Assembly (NCBI RefSeq): GCF_026016445.1
Contig: NZ_CP096147.1
Coordinates: forward strand, 1,834,501 to 1,898,500
DNA: 64,000 bases
Direction of reading: 5' to 3'
DNA from: Cognatishimia activa
GTDB taxonomy: Bacteria; Pseudomonadota; Alphaproteobacteria; Rhodobacterales; Rhodobacteraceae
Position numbers and translations under genes: made by a program. Of the stretch, positions 18,255 to 28,160 are shown piece after piece (the stretch's first letter is position 1; every line of letters starts with the position of its first letter). The notes beneath the pieces were generated by a model. It was not told the origin of the DNA, searched no databases, and saw only the letters and a list, made by a program, of their open reading frames with translations.

Positions 18255-18410
18255 TCAGCGCATCGAGTTCAGAGTTTCGAGGCTAATGCAGATCGCTGCG
18301 ACCCCGGTTTTTTCTGGATTTTTGAAAGCGGAAATGTCGCCATCAAGAACACCTCTTAGCAATTCCTCGAACCGGCCAAAGCCGCGCTGGGCGCAGTCCA
18401 TCGAACTCAT
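18255..18410 (-). pseudogene. Small leftward frame, probable 3' remnant of a gene
   Basis: 51 codons from an ATG at 18410 (MSSMDCAQRGFGRFEELL at the start, ending SLETLNSMR). Codon use looks coding and a good terminator follows at 18194-18221. No ribosome site precedes the ATG and an in-frame stop lies 12 codons upstream, so a truncated gene end is likelier than an intact small gene. I do not recognise the family. Confidence 0.35.
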
Positions 18411-18555
18411 ATCAAGCTGAAATGTTTGCGAAAAACGGCGCAGTCAAAGTGTTCGTAGGGTGATTTATTCATCGGTGAAAACGGGATGCACACGCTTTCG
18501 GAGTGCTTTTCGCAAGTGATTTTCAGTAAAAAAAATTGTCCCACAGCTCTGAGAC

Positions 18556-19000
18556 GGAAACATTTGGCTTGCTAAGAAAGCTTGTTGGCCAGGCTTTGCG
18601 CGTTTCCAAGCAAGAATTTCGAATCATATAACGGCACCGAGTGGCTGTGTCCGGCCCTTAGCGGCCTTTCGTCGAGGTCATTGATGCTGTTGTGCAGCCC
18701 GTCAAAGGAGACATTCGCTGCGGCTGCACCAATGCTTGCTTTGTCTAGCGCATTGGACATTCCATTTTGAAAGAGCCACTGCTCAATGGCGACAAGTTAT
18801 CTTCGGCAAGGGCGGTGCAATTTCTAATTCCCAAACGCTGGCATTATCTAGAACCGTGCAGTTTCCTTGAACAACGCCGCTTAAATCGCGTTTGCGTCCG
18901 TAGCAAATGCTGTGCTCGCCAAGTGATCCGAGCCGAAAATCATCTTGAAAAATCATCAGATTGCAAAATACCAATCTCGATGAAGTCATGAACAAATATT
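18556..19000 (-). pseudogene. Gene-poor tract with eroded leftward coding fragments
   Basis: Two short leftward frames, 18572-18760 and 18783-18995, have protein-like composition. The second contains GNCTVLDNASVW, reminiscent of repeats in beta-helical proteins. Neither has a start signal or intact domain. I read the tract as decayed genes without assigning a function. Confidence 0.3.
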
Positions 19001-19136
19001 ATTTAAATAGTAAGTAATCATATTTAGTTTGCCTTACTCACCTCTCCCATGATGGGGTGCCTCTACAGCTGTATTCTTAGAACAATCCAACCGAAAACCG
19101 GAGTGCAAACTGGGTTTCGGATGCAAGGAGGTAACA

Positions 19137-19859
19137 ATGAAAAGAACAGCAACTTTAGTAATGGCCGCCGTTTGCTTGTGCAGCAACATCGCATCGGCGG
19201 AAATCTTGGACCCGAAGGCGATCAAGACCGAGGGCGAGTACAATGAATTTGGCACAAAATACCCCGTGACAGGTTTTCGAGGCCTTCCCTGGTCCATGCA
19301 TTGGGACGACATGAAGGATCAAGGAACCACGCAATCCAACCGTTACAAAAAGCTTTTGACTTGGGCTGAGGATAACGGTGTCGAAATGGATGCCGTTCCA
19401 AATACCCAATATTCCTATACAACTGTCGTCGGGCCAGGCGCGCCATTGGAAGCCAAGAATATGTGGGCAGGGACTTTTAGTTTTGAGCCCGGCGGGGTCT
19501 ATGGCGTTGGTCAACATGCATCTTGGGAAATCTATTTAGTGGTCTCAGGCGAAGCCGAGTTTTACAACTACGATAAAGTGACACATGCCAAGCCAGGCAC
19601 TTGGATCTACACCCGCCCGTTTGACCCCCACGGGATCAGAAACGCATCTGATACCGAACCTTTGGAAATTGCCTGGTTCTGGTGGAAGGAAGATGAAAAC
19701 CGTCCGAACTGGGCGACGGGTGGATTACCATTCCAACCCGCGGAGCTATGGGTCGGCAAAGGAATGGAACCCGAATTGGTTCCAACCAATTTGCCCCCAG
19801 AACCAACAGGCGATGATCGCTATAAATACATGTATGCGGACGAAAACGAAGTGAAGTAA
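19137..19859 (+). CDS. Secreted cupin-domain protein
   Basis: 240 residues with a strong AAGGAGG ribosome site and a signal peptide (1-21, cleavage after IASA), so the product is periplasmic. Cupin motif 1 is partly present (GVGQHASWEIYLVVSGEAEF, with H127 and E131) and motif 2 reads KPGTWIYTRPFDPHGIRN with H165. This leaves a His-Glu-His metal site with the first motif-1 histidine missing. Cupin DMSP lyases (DddQ, DddW, DddL) have a different residue pattern, so lyase activity is not claimed. It sits next to a LysR gene and the M24/GMC/BetB operon and may bind or modify the same substrate outside the cytoplasm. Confidence 0.75.
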   Translation: MKRTATLVMAAVCLCSNIASAEILDPKAIKTEGEYNEFGTKYPVTGFRGLPWSMHWDDMKDQGTTQSNRYKKLLTWAEDNGVEMDAVPNTQYSYTTVVGPGAPLEAKNMWAGTFSFEPGGVYGVGQHASWEIYLVVSGEAEFYNYDKVTHAKPGTWIYTRPFDPHGIRNASDTEPLEIAWFWWKEDENRPNWATGGLPFQPAELWVGKGMEPELVPTNLPPEPTGDDRYKYMYADENEVK

Positions 19860-19926
19860 ATCAACTTTTTGGGTATTGTTACTCTAGACGAAACGCCCAA
19901 ACAGGTCTGCATTTCTGAACTTCACA

Positions 19927-19955
19927 GAGAGCCGTAAGTGCTATTTACGGCTCTC
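19927..19955. terminator. Hairpin between convergent genes
   Basis: GAGAGCCGTAA pairs with TTACGGCTCTC around a seven-base loop, between the rightward cupin gene and the leftward LysR gene. There is no long T-run on either side; it probably serves as a modest bidirectional terminator. Confidence 0.6.
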
Positions 19956-20013
19956 AATGCTATAATGGCCTAGCGGATTAGACAGGCTCCGCCCGAACAG
20001 CCAAATCAGTCTT

Positions 20014-20868
20014 TCACGTACCATGCGATCCTGATCTAATTGTCGTTCTGAATTTTCTGGCAATCTGTTCAGCCCTCTTTGAATCGAAGCGTGGTCCGGC
20101 AATAAGGCAGAACGTAAGCTGTAGCGAGGTTCCAGAGGCCAACCCTGTGGCACGTTGCAATCCATCGGCGATATTAACCGGCAAAAGCGCATGGCAAAAC
20201 CCGGCTTTGACGGCATCGCACAAGGAAGCGACCGTTGCTGCCTCTAGTACGAGATCATTCGGTCCGGAATAATTATCTAGATCGCGCAGGGCACGGTCGC
20301 GAAGTACACAATCAGTCGTTAGCACGCCAAATTGCGCAGGGCCGCCCCTGTAATCTGCAGACCCAAACCAGGCAACTTCTTCGGTCCACAATTCAAATCC
20401 TTCGTCTGATCCCGGCTCTCGAGCTAGGATTGCCATATCCAAGACACCTGAGGCAACCTTTGGCCGAAGGGAACGGCTGGGTTCCAAGAAAATACTCGGG
20501 GAAACCCTTGGAAAGTCTCGTTGGAAGATAGGCAGAAGTTCTTGGAGTAATGTCGGCGCATAGTCCGTTGGAGCGCCAAACCTCAGCGGGCCGGACAGTT
20601 CATCTTGTCGTAGTTCCCCGAGTAAATCGTAGTTCAGCGCGACTAGGCGTTGCCCCCGATCGCGAAGTATTTCGCCCGCAGAGGTCAGGGACACACCCTG
20701 GTTGCTGCGATCCAACACACGTTTTCCAAGAACTTCTTCAAGCCTCTTTATCTGTTGGCTTACGGCTGCAGGCGTCTTGTTCAATTGCAATGCAGCAGAT
20801 TTGAACCCCTTTGTCTCTACGACGGTGAGGAAGGTTTTGATCAAATCAAGATCGATGATTGGCGGCAT
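20014..20868 (-). CDS. LysR-family transcriptional regulator
   Basis: 284 residues. The N-terminal winged helix-turn-helix shows FLTVVETKGFKSAALQLNKTPAAVSQQIKRLE (about residues 12-43, with LNKTPAAVSQQ as recognition segment); a substrate-binding domain of about 190 residues follows and looks slightly short at the C-terminus. It is divergent from the M24-GMC-cupin-BetB operon, and the 97-base gap holds the inverted repeat GTGGTTAA/TTAACCAC. It most likely controls that operon in response to the substrate or an aldehyde intermediate. Confidence 0.9.
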   Translation of the reverse strand: MPPIIDLDLIKTFLTVVETKGFKSAALQLNKTPAAVSQQIKRLEEVLGKRVLDRSNQGVSLTSAGEILRDRGQRLVALNYDLLGELRQDELSGPLRFGAPTDYAPTLLQELLPIFQRDFPRVSPSIFLEPSRSLRPKVASGVLDMAILAREPGSDEGFELWTEEVAWFGSADYRGGPAQFGVLTTDCVLRDRALRDLDNYSGPNDLVLEAATVASLCDAVKAGFCHALLPVNIADGLQRATGLASGTSLQLTFCLIAGPRFDSKRAEQIARKFRTTIRSGSHGT

Positions 20869-20888
20869 TATTAAGTTTTATTGTCTCA

Positions 20889-20920
20889 GTGGTTAATATT
20901 GTTTCGTTTGAGTTAACCAC
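20889..20920. promoter_or_regulatory. Inverted repeat GTGGTTAA-N16-TTAACCAC, probable LysR site
   Basis: Perfect eight-base arms at 20889-20896 and 20913-20920 lie midway between the divergent LysR and M24 genes. The dyad is of the size bound by LysR tetramers. It is the best candidate operator for the operon starting at 20966. Confidence 0.55.
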
Positions 20921-20965
20921 AACAACATCGCAAACTGAAGCTACTTTCTGTTGCAAAGGTGAGTC

Positions 20966-22159
20966 ATGTTGGATCTGCCACAAATCATTGATGACAAGCG
21001 TGTCCGCGCTTACCGCTTAAACCGTACGCGCGAACTGCTCGCGCAGTTCAAAATGGATGCCGCGGTTCTGTTTGATCCGCTGAACCTTCGGTATTCGACC
21101 GGTTGCCGAAACATGCAGGTTTGGACCTCACATCACCTTAGCCGTTATGTCTTTGTGCCAGTCGAAGGCCCAGTTGTCCTATTCGACTATGGTGGTGCAA
21201 AGCACCTCTCTGACGACCTAGAAACAATTCAGGAAACACGACCAGCAAAGAGCTGGGACTACTTCGGTTCTGGCCATCGTGCTGAAGAGCATGCGAACAA
21301 ATGGGCTGACGAGATCGTGGACTTGCTACACTCAACATGTGGACGTGGAGCGACCTTGGGCATTGACCGTGCTGACCTTCTCCCAATGCTAGCATTGCAA
21401 CATCGCGGGATCAAAATGAAGGACGCCAAAGGCCCGATGGAAATGGCGCGCGCCATCAAGTCGATGGATGAAGTGTCGATCATCAAGAATTCAATGCAAG
21501 TTTGCACCGATGCGATTGCCTATATGCGCGGTTTTGCAGAGCCTGGCGTGACGGAAAACTACCTTCTCGCGAAGATGAACGAATACAATATGCGACATGG
21601 CGGCGAGTACCAGGAAACCCGACTTCTTGCTTCGGGGCATCACACCAATCCTTGGTTCACAGAGTCGACGGACAAGAAAATCGAAAACGGTGAAATGCTC
21701 GTTTTTGACAGCGATTTGATCGGGCCTGATGGCGTGTTCGCGGACCAAACGCGGGCTTTTGTCATCGGAGATCGGAAGCCAACCGACGAGCAACGCGTGC
21801 TCTACGCTCACGCCTATGAGCAGATGGAACACAACATGGCGCTTTTGCGCCCGGGCATGACTTTCGAAGAATTTGGTGAGCTGAGCTGGAAGATGCACGA
21901 TATCTATGTGCCAAACCGCTACGCAGAGATGATCCACGGCATTGGCTTTGGTGTCGAATACCCGGTGATCTACTACCCTGAAGATCACGAAACCTGGCAA
22001 TATTCCGGCACCTTCCAAGAGGGCATGTGTGTCTGTGTCGAGAGCTATATTGGTCCGGTCGGCGGCGATGAAGGGGTTAAACTCGAGCAACCCGTACTGA
22101 TCACGGCTGATGGCCCTGTACCTCTTACTGACTGCCCGTTTGAGGATGACTATCTGTGA
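20966..22159 (+). CDS. M24 (creatinase/aminopeptidase-fold) family protein, DddP-like
   Basis: 397 residues with an N-terminal creatinase-like domain (1-160) and a C-terminal pita-bread metal domain. It resembles the DMSP lyase DddP more than prolidases: [31 protein letters not shown] and [16 protein letters not shown] align with DddP segments as I recall them. The six metal ligands are present (D248, D250, D260, H324, E359, E374). The position of the proposed catalytic Asp377 of DddP is Val330 here, so DMSP cleavage is doubtful. Its stop overlaps the GTG start of the GMC oxidoreductase, indicating one pathway. Possible roles are cleavage or hydrolysis of a betaine- or sulfonium-type compound. 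Family sure, reaction unknown. Confidence 0.8.
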   Translation: MLDLPQIIDDKRVRAYRLNRTRELLAQFKMDAAVLFDPLNLRYSTGCRNMQVWTSHHLSRYVFVPVEGPVVLFDYGGAKHLSDDLETIQETRPAKSWDYFGSGHRAEEHANKWADEIVDLLHSTCGRGATLGIDRADLLPMLALQHRGIKMKDAKGPMEMARAIKSMDEVSIIKNSMQVCTDAIAYMRGFAEPGVTENYLLAKMNEYNMRHGGEYQETRLLASGHHTNPWFTESTDKKIENGEMLVFDSDLIGPDGVFADQTRAFVIGDRKPTDEQRVLYAHAYEQMEHNMALLRPGMTFEEFGELSWKMHDIYVPNRYAEMIHGIGFGVEYPVIYYPEDHETWQYSGTFQEGMCVCVESYIGPVGGDEGVKLEQPVLITADGPVPLTDCPFEDDYL

Positions 22160-23802
22160 GTTCTTATGATTATATCATCGTCGGCGCCGGCACTGCAGGA
22201 TGCGTGCTGGCTCACCGGCTGAGTGAAGGCGGCACCTATTCGGTCCTTATGTTGGAGCACGGCGGGGACGATCGGAACTGGATTTTGCAGATGCCTGCTG
22301 GCCTGCGCTCCGCTTTCAAGCCAACCAGTAAATACAATTATTGGTTCAAAACAACACCTCAGAAACACCTGAATAATCGGGAAATTGACCAGCCGCGCGG
22401 CAAGGCTTTAGGTGGCTCGTCTTCGATCAACGGAATGACCTTCTTGCGTGGAAACCCGCGCGACTACGATGATTGGGCGGAGCTTGAGGGCTGCAAAGGC
22501 TGGTCCTTTGCTGACTGTCTCCCTTATTTCAAGAAATTTGAACGCCGGGATGGTCCCGCAAATGAATATCGTAGCAGTGACGGAATGGTCGGGGTTAAGG
22601 CACAGCCTATTCAACACCTCAATCCACTGAATGCGGCATTTCTTGAAGCAGGGCAGCAGGCTGGGCATGCGCTGACTGAAGATGTCAACGGTTTCTCGCA
22701 GGAGGGTGTAAGCCGCTTTGAAATGTCGGTGGAGGGCGGATATCGCAGCACCTCGGCACGATCTTACATTCATTCGCAACCAAAACGCGACAATCTGACC
22801 GTTTTAACTGGGGCCAAGGTGCTTCGGGTTGTTGTGGAAAACGGCCGTGCAGTCGGTGTCGAGTACGCCAAAGGCCGCAAGGTCAAAGTGGTGCGCGCCA
22901 ATCGCGAAGTTGTCATGTCAGCAGGGGCATTTGGAACACCTCATATACTCATGCTTTCAGGCATTGGCCCTGAGGACCACCTGAAGGACAAAGGTATTCC
23001 GGTGATGTTCAACGCCCCTATGGTAGGCGAAAACCTGCAAGATCACCTCGAGGCGCATGTGCAGGTCGAAACCGATCAACCGGTGTCCCTGAACAAGTAC
23101 CTTAAACCTCATCTCATGTTGTGGGCAGGCATTCAGTGGTTTGGTTGGAAAGGTGGTGTGGCCGCTGTAAACCAATGCCATGTTGGTGCCTTCCTGCGTT
23201 CGACCGCTGAAACGACGCATCCAGACATCCAGTTCCACTTCTTCCCCATCCTGTTTGGTCCGAACTGGATCCCGGATCCTGCCAAGAACGGATACCGGCT
23301 GGGTGCGGGCCCAATGCGCCCTGAAAGTAGAGGCACCATCCGATTGGCGAGCGGTAATCCTAGTGATGCTCCGTTGATTGACCCAAATTATCTGGCAACA
23401 GATCACGATTGGTTTGTCATGCGAGAAGGGCTTAAACTGGGACGCGAAGTCCTCGCCCAGCCTGCATTCAAGGAATTCCACAAGCGGGAAGATTTGCCAG
23501 GCAGCCATGTGAAAACCGATGCTGATTGGGACGAGTTTATTCGCGAGGATGCCTCATCGGCCTACCATCCTTGCGGCACCGCACGCATGGGGGCCGATGG
23601 TGACCCCCGTGCTGTCGTCGATCTGGAGCTTAAATTCCGGGGCATCGAAGGTCTTCGGGTTGTCGATGCTTCGGTCATTCCAGCAGTTCCCAGCGCTAAC
23701 ATTAACGCCGCCACTTTCATGATTGCTGAAAAAGCCGCGGACATGATTCTTGGCCGCAAACCCTTACCCCGTGAGGCAGTAGCCTATCACCGGGCCGTCT
23801 GA
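22156..23802 (+). CDS. betA: GMC-family flavin oxidoreductase, choline dehydrogenase-like
   Basis: 548 residues, GTG start overlapping the upstream stop. The FAD-binding motif [16 protein letters not shown] lies at about 7-22, the GMC signatures at [14 protein letters not shown] (about 80) and [15 protein letters not shown] (about 260), and the active-site region [11 protein letters not shown] (about 470) matches BetA (HPCGTCKMG). Length and motif order fit choline dehydrogenase and the related 3-hydroxypropionate-oxidising DddA. It would oxidise a primary alcohol to the aldehyde that the BetB-like enzyme two genes downstream then oxidises. Choline is the simplest guess, but the M24 gene in the same operon suggests a precursor is processed first. 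Confidence 0.8.
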   Translation: MSSYDYIIVGAGTAGCVLAHRLSEGGTYSVLMLEHGGDDRNWILQMPAGLRSAFKPTSKYNYWFKTTPQKHLNNREIDQPRGKALGGSSSINGMTFLRGNPRDYDDWAELEGCKGWSFADCLPYFKKFERRDGPANEYRSSDGMVGVKAQPIQHLNPLNAAFLEAGQQAGHALTEDVNGFSQEGVSRFEMSVEGGYRSTSARSYIHSQPKRDNLTVLTGAKVLRVVVENGRAVGVEYAKGRKVKVVRANREVVMSAGAFGTPHILMLSGIGPEDHLKDKGIPVMFNAPMVGENLQDHLEAHVQVETDQPVSLNKYLKPHLMLWAGIQWFGWKGGVAAVNQCHVGAFLRSTAETTHPDIQFHFFPILFGPNWIPDPAKNGYRLGAGPMRPESRGTIRLASGNPSDAPLIDPNYLATDHDWFVMREGLKLGREVLAQPAFKEFHKREDLPGSHVKTDADWDEFIREDASSAYHPCGTARMGADGDPRAVVDLELKFRGIEGLRVVDASVIPAVPSANINAATFMIAEKAADMILGRKPLPREAVAYHRAV

Positions 23803-23814
23803 AGCGAGAATGCA

Positions 23815-24171
23815 ATGACACGACTCAACGAACGTATTTTGGACACGGACCTATTTAAACGCCGCAAAGCGACCGAAGACACAAAACGCAAGATTGCGGG
23901 TTGGGAAATTTGGGAGTGTGCGGATCCAGCCTTTAGCTACGAATACGATCGTACGGTGACTATGTTTGTGCATGAGGGCGCGGCCGTGCTCAGCTTTTCC
24001 AACGGACACAAAGTTGACCTCCAAGCGGGCGACACTTTGACCGTACAGGCGGGCGCAAGCGCTGATTGGGTAATCTCATCTCCGATCCGCAACAGTTACA
24101 TGTATCACGATACCTTCATGTCTGCCGACAACAGGGCGCAACAGGTGCGTTGGGAAGGTGAGAAAGACTGA
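23815..24171 (+). CDS. Small cupin protein (cupin_3, DUF861 type)
   Basis: 118 residues without signal peptide, so cytoplasmic. The segment [32 protein letters not shown] and [19 protein letters not shown] follows the single-domain cupin_3 pattern, known in (S)-ureidoglycine aminohydrolase-related small proteins. The metal histidines typical of classical cupins are mostly absent, so it may be a binding or accessory protein. Its last base is shared with the ATG of the aldehyde dehydrogenase gene (TGATG), and it lies 12 bases after the GMC gene, which ties it to the pathway. Confidence 0.75.
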   Translation: MTRLNERILDTDLFKRRKATEDTKRKIAGWEIWECADPAFSYEYDRTVTMFVHEGAAVLSFSNGHKVDLQAGDTLTVQAGASADWVISSPIRNSYMYHDTFMSADNRAQQVRWEGEKD

Positions 24172-25634
24172 TGCGCGCGCAACCCAAAGGATCACATTTC
24201 ATCAACGGTCGATTTGTTGAGGATGAAAATGGCGTGGTATTCACGTCGATCTTCCCCGCTACCGGTGAAACCATTGCCAAACTAACAAGCGCAACATCGT
24301 CCACGGTTGATAGGGCAGTATTGACAGCAAAACAGGCACAGCCTGCTTGGGCTGCGATGCCGCCGGTCGAACGTGGTCGTATTCTACGCCGCGCGGCTGA
24401 TATTATCCGCGAGCGAAACCGGGAACTCAGTGAGCTTGAAACACTTGATACGGGCAAACCGATTCAAGAAACTCTTGTGGCGGACGCGGCCTCAGGTGCC
24501 GACAGTCTAGAGTTCTTTGGCGGTCTTGCAGCGTCAATCAATGGTCAGATGATCGAATTGGGCGGTGCGTTTGCTTATACACGCCGTGAACCCTTAGGCG
24601 TCTGTGCGGGTATCGGCGCTTGGAATTACCCAATCCAAATCGCCTGTTGGAAAGTGGCGCCAGCACTGGCAGCAGGCAACACAATGGTTTTCAAGCCATC
24701 GGAAGTGACACCACTGACAGCTTTAAAGCTTGCTGAGATATTGCAGGAAGCTGGACTCCCGGATGGGGTGTTTAACGTGGTTCAAGGGTTTGGAGACACA
24801 GGTGCCGCTCTGACCACGCATGCTGATGTGGACAAGATATCATTGACCGGTTCCGTACCAACCGGGAAACGCGTGATGGCCAGTGCCGCCGAAGGGTTGA
24901 AGCACGTTACTTTGGAACTTGGCGGAAAATCCCCACTGGTGATTTTTGAAGACGCCGATCTGGATAATGCCGTGAGTGCTGCCATGAATGGAAACTTCTA
25001 TTCTTCCGGCCAGATCTGTTCGAATGGTACGCGCGTTTTTGTGCAGCACAATGTTTTGGAAGATTTCTTGTCGCGTCTCAAGGAACGCACTGAAGCGATC
25101 ACGTTGGGCGACCCAATGGACCCGGAAACTCAGATGGGTCCAATGGTGACTAACGACCATGCCGACAAGGTGTTGACCTATCTTGATAAGGGTAAGTCAG
25201 CAGGAGCCCGATTGGTAACCGGTGGGGGCCGTACCAAAGTTGAAGGGTGCGATCGGGCACGATTTATCCAACCAACAGTTTTTGCCGACGTGACCGACGA
25301 AATGGTGATCGCACGCCAGGAAATTTTCGGACCGGTAATGTCCGTTTTGACCTTTGACACCGAGGAAGAGGTCCTAGCACGTGCCAACGATACGGAATTT
25401 GGTTTGGCTGCCGGAGTATTCACACGTGATCTAGCCCGTGCCCATAGGTTTGCGGGTCAGCTCGAAGCTGGCACGATCTGGATCAACAATTACAATCTGA
25501 CGCCTGTTGAAATGCCGTTTGGCGGCGTCAAGAACTCGGGAATTGGGCGCGAAAACGGACTGGCGGCGATTGGTTTCTACACTCAGGAGAAGTCGATCTA
25601 CGTTGAAACCGGAGATGTTGAATCTTCTTACTAG
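24171..25634 (+). CDS. betB: Betaine-aldehyde-dehydrogenase-like enzyme
   Basis: 487 residues, standard length for NAD(P)-dependent betaine aldehyde dehydrogenase. The N-terminal half runs closely with E. coli BetB ([44 protein letters not shown]). Catalytic Glu249 lies in LELGGKSP and Cys283 in [14 protein letters not shown]; the glycine motif is [10 protein letters not shown]. It should oxidise the aldehyde formed by the GMC enzyme to a betaine-type acid. It is translationally coupled to the small cupin gene. The BCCT carrier gene follows after 135 bases. Confidence 0.87.
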   Translation: MRAQPKGSHFINGRFVEDENGVVFTSIFPATGETIAKLTSATSSTVDRAVLTAKQAQPAWAAMPPVERGRILRRAADIIRERNRELSELETLDTGKPIQETLVADAASGADSLEFFGGLAASINGQMIELGGAFAYTRREPLGVCAGIGAWNYPIQIACWKVAPALAAGNTMVFKPSEVTPLTALKLAEILQEAGLPDGVFNVVQGFGDTGAALTTHADVDKISLTGSVPTGKRVMASAAEGLKHVTLELGGKSPLVIFEDADLDNAVSAAMNGNFYSSGQICSNGTRVFVQHNVLEDFLSRLKERTEAITLGDPMDPETQMGPMVTNDHADKVLTYLDKGKSAGARLVTGGGRTKVEGCDRARFIQPTVFADVTDEMVIARQEIFGPVMSVLTFDTEEEVLARANDTEFGLAAGVFTRDLARAHRFAGQLEAGTIWINNYNLTPVEMPFGGVKNSGIGRENGLAAIGFYTQEKSIYVETGDVESSY

Positions 25635-25769
25635 ATCGCGGCTGCCCTAACAAAGACTCCCTACGAAAAACAATAGCGTTGCCTAAATCGAAGCGTCACG
25701 TGGGAAAATCGGAGGTTAATTCAGAGCTTTAGGTACAGCAAAAAACTGCATCCAACAGATGAGGAATTC

Positions 25770-27593
25770 ATGTCTATTCAACCGCCGTTTACGGATCTTG
25801 AGATCAAAACTCAGGATTCAGGATTTTACGAGAATAACAGCCTACCGATCGCATTGATCAGCAAGGGTATAATGATTGCCCTGGTTCTTTGGGCTTTGGT
25901 CTTTCCAGCTAATGCCAATGGTGCATTGGGAACACTGAACGGTCAGATTCTGGCAGTATTCAATCAGTTCTACATCATCATCGTCGGCATGTTCATCTTC
26001 TTCCTGGTGATTGTCGCGCTACTACCGGGATCCGGCACTCGTGTGATGGGTGCACCGGGCGAGACTCCAGAATTTTCTAATTTCTCGTGGTTTTCAATGA
26101 TGTTTGGCGCAGGCCTAGGCGTTGGCCTGATGGTCTTTGCGACGGCAGAGCCTCTGAGCCTTTGGGGATCGAACCCCGTGGTTGTAGCGGGTGATGCCGC
26201 AGGCAATACCGAGCAATCTGTCAAATATGCCTATCGCTGGACCTTCGCGCATTATGGTTTCCATGCTTGGGCTATTTATGTCGTAACTGGATTAAGCCTG
26301 GCCTACTACGCCTACACAAGAGACATGCCACTAACTATCCGATCAGCGCTGACTCCGCTTTTTGGCTCTCTAATGAATGGCTTTTTGGGCCATGTTGTTG
26401 ATGTGCTGGGTGTGGTTGCGACGATCCTTGGTGTGTCTGTAACGATCGGCTTTGGGGTGAGCCAGTTTATTGACGGTGTCTATGCTATCACCGGCATGGA
26501 TTGGATCATGAATATGGGTGGTGATGTACCGGCGCCTAGCAAAGTTGGCTTGGTTGCAGGCCTGGTGGTGATCATGGGATTGTCGATCTTATCGGCTGTT
26601 TCGGGTGTGGGCCGCGGGGTAAAATACCTGTCGAACCTCAATCTGGTATTGTCACTGATCCTCTTGGCAACCTTCGTTGTCTTTGGCTCCTTTGGCTTTG
26701 CAATGTCAACTTACGGCTCGGCATTCATCGACTATATGATCAACTTCGTTTCACTCGCGTTTGGAGCATACGGCCCGCTGTCTGCCGCCGACTTCGCGGC
26801 GACAATTCCTGAAGCAGCGAAGCCATTGGCGGATGAACTGTTTAGTGGTGCCACTAATGCATGGGGTGCCTGGGGCGGATCTGACGGCTTTGAGACTTTC
26901 AAGTCAGGCTTAACTGGCGCAGCTGCTGAGTTAGACGAAGAAACATTGGCCGCAGTCTATGCTGCAGGTAACGATGGCCGCCAGTTCAGTTGGCAGTCTG
27001 GCTGGACAACCTTCTATTGGGCCTGGTGGATCGCATTCTCGCCATTTGTTGGCTTGTTTCTCGCTCGTATCTCAAAAGGCCGCACTGTACGCGAATTCAT
27101 CATTGGGTGTGTCTTCGCGCCAGCCATGGTTTGCTTTGCATGGATGACAATTCTGGGCGGCACCGCGATCGATCTGGAGTTGTCAGGAAAAGCTGCTGGC
27201 GCAATTACTGGTGCGAGCCAGACCAATCAACTATTTGCGACGCTGGGCGTGATGATCGACGGCGGACTTCTAACCGGCTTGACGATCATGTGTGTTGTCT
27301 TGATCATGACATTTCTCGTCACGTCCGCCGACTCTGGAATTCTCGTGATGAATACGATTATGTCGGGAGGCAGCCAAGAAACCGGCATCAAGCATCGTAT
27401 CGTTTGGGGTTTAGTCTTAACTGCAGTGATCGGTACATTGATTTTGGCTGCTGGTGAAAACAATCCGATGGATGCTCTGAAAAATGCAATGATCATTGGC
27501 GCACTCCCATTCACCATGGTGATGGGCCTAATGTGTGTGTCTTTGGCAAAGGCGTTATACCGAGACAACTTGCGGGACAAACAAAGCACCTAG
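25770..27593 (+). CDS. BCCT-family betaine/carnitine/choline transporter
   Basis: 607-residue inner-membrane carrier with 12 predicted spans. The glycine-rich TM3 motif FGAGLGVGLM is at 112-121 and is followed by the EPL motif; the BCCT signature TFYWAWWIAFSPFVGLFLARISKGR lies in the second half. These fit sodium- or proton-coupled uptake of trimethylammonium or dimethylsulfonium zwitterions or cations. Unlike osmotic BetT/OpuD proteins it has only a short C-terminal tail, which points to nutrient uptake rather than osmosensing. It ends the M24/GMC/BetB gene group and probably imports its substrate. Confidence 0.9.
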   Translation: MSIQPPFTDLEIKTQDSGFYENNSLPIALISKGIMIALVLWALVFPANANGALGTLNGQILAVFNQFYIIIVGMFIFFLVIVALLPGSGTRVMGAPGETPEFSNFSWFSMMFGAGLGVGLMVFATAEPLSLWGSNPVVVAGDAAGNTEQSVKYAYRWTFAHYGFHAWAIYVVTGLSLAYYAYTRDMPLTIRSALTPLFGSLMNGFLGHVVDVLGVVATILGVSVTIGFGVSQFIDGVYAITGMDWIMNMGGDVPAPSKVGLVAGLVVIMGLSILSAVSGVGRGVKYLSNLNLVLSLILLATFVVFGSFGFAMSTYGSAFIDYMINFVSLAFGAYGPLSAADFAATIPEAAKPLADELFSGATNAWGAWGGSDGFETFKSGLTGAAAELDEETLAAVYAAGNDGRQFSWQSGWTTFYWAWWIAFSPFVGLFLARISKGRTVREFIIGCVFAPAMVCFAWMTILGGTAIDLELSGKAAGAITGASQTNQLFATLGVMIDGGLLTGLTIMCVVLIMTFLVTSADSGILVMNTIMSGGSQETGIKHRIVWGLVLTAVIGTLILAAGENNPMDALKNAMIIGALPFTMVMGLMCVSLAKALYRDNLRDKQST

Positions 27594-27617
27594 CGCGGTT
27601 CAATTAGAACAGGGATC

Positions 27618-27653
27618 TGCAGCGCCGATTCACAATGGCGCTGCAACTTTTTG
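27618..27653 (+). terminator. Rho-independent terminator after BCCT gene
   Basis: TGCAGCGCC (27618-27626) and GGCGCTGCA (27637-27645) form a nine-base stem with a ten-base loop, followed by ACTTTTTGG. It closes the operon. Confidence 0.8.
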
Positions 27654-28160
27654 GTACGAATTTTCGCGAAGCCGTTTCAACTGAACAATTATTCGATCAT
27701 CAGTGGAAAGCAGGTATTTGTAATTCGTTAACGGCTTTACCTCAGCTTAATTGAAACGTTGCATGGCGTCGCAGCGAACGTCTACTTTCCGCCGAAATTG
27801 CGTTGTCCGCACTCGGCCCAAACCCGACCTTGAACACGACCTTCCAATGCTGCGTTTGCTACCCGCATTGCTGCCATTCGCTGCAATCGCAAATTCGAAG
27901 AGGCCGTGAACTTACAGTTCGCGGACAAAAGTTAGCTTTCGCTGCGGTTGCGCCGATGGCTGCTTTTTACAAACAGCTAGGCCGCGTAGACTGAAGGCAA
28001 AGGTTAAACCTACTTCCGCGAATTTGGCGTGTTCTGCTAATCGAATGGCACGTACTGAAAATGACGTAACAGCTGCGGATTGCCATCTTCAGCTCATCGG
28101 AACCTGTTTTGAGAAACTCAAAATGGGTCGGAAAACGACATTCATTACGGAGCGAATACC
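27654..28160. repeat. Non-coding intergenic tract with TTCGCTGC-type degenerate repeats
   Basis: About 500 bases without a credible gene. It contains CATTCGCTGC at 27875 and TTTCGCTGCG at 27937, together with TTCCGCCGAAA and TTCGCGGAC pieces also seen in the tracts near 31.9, 41.0 and 53.5 kb. The short frames inside it look like random translation of this repeat material. Confidence 0.5.

Noticed and set aside
19137..19859. Secreted cupin as a DMSP lyase (DddQ/DddW/DddL)
   Set aside because: Cupin residues are incomplete and the pattern around them differs; only a general cupin call is supported.
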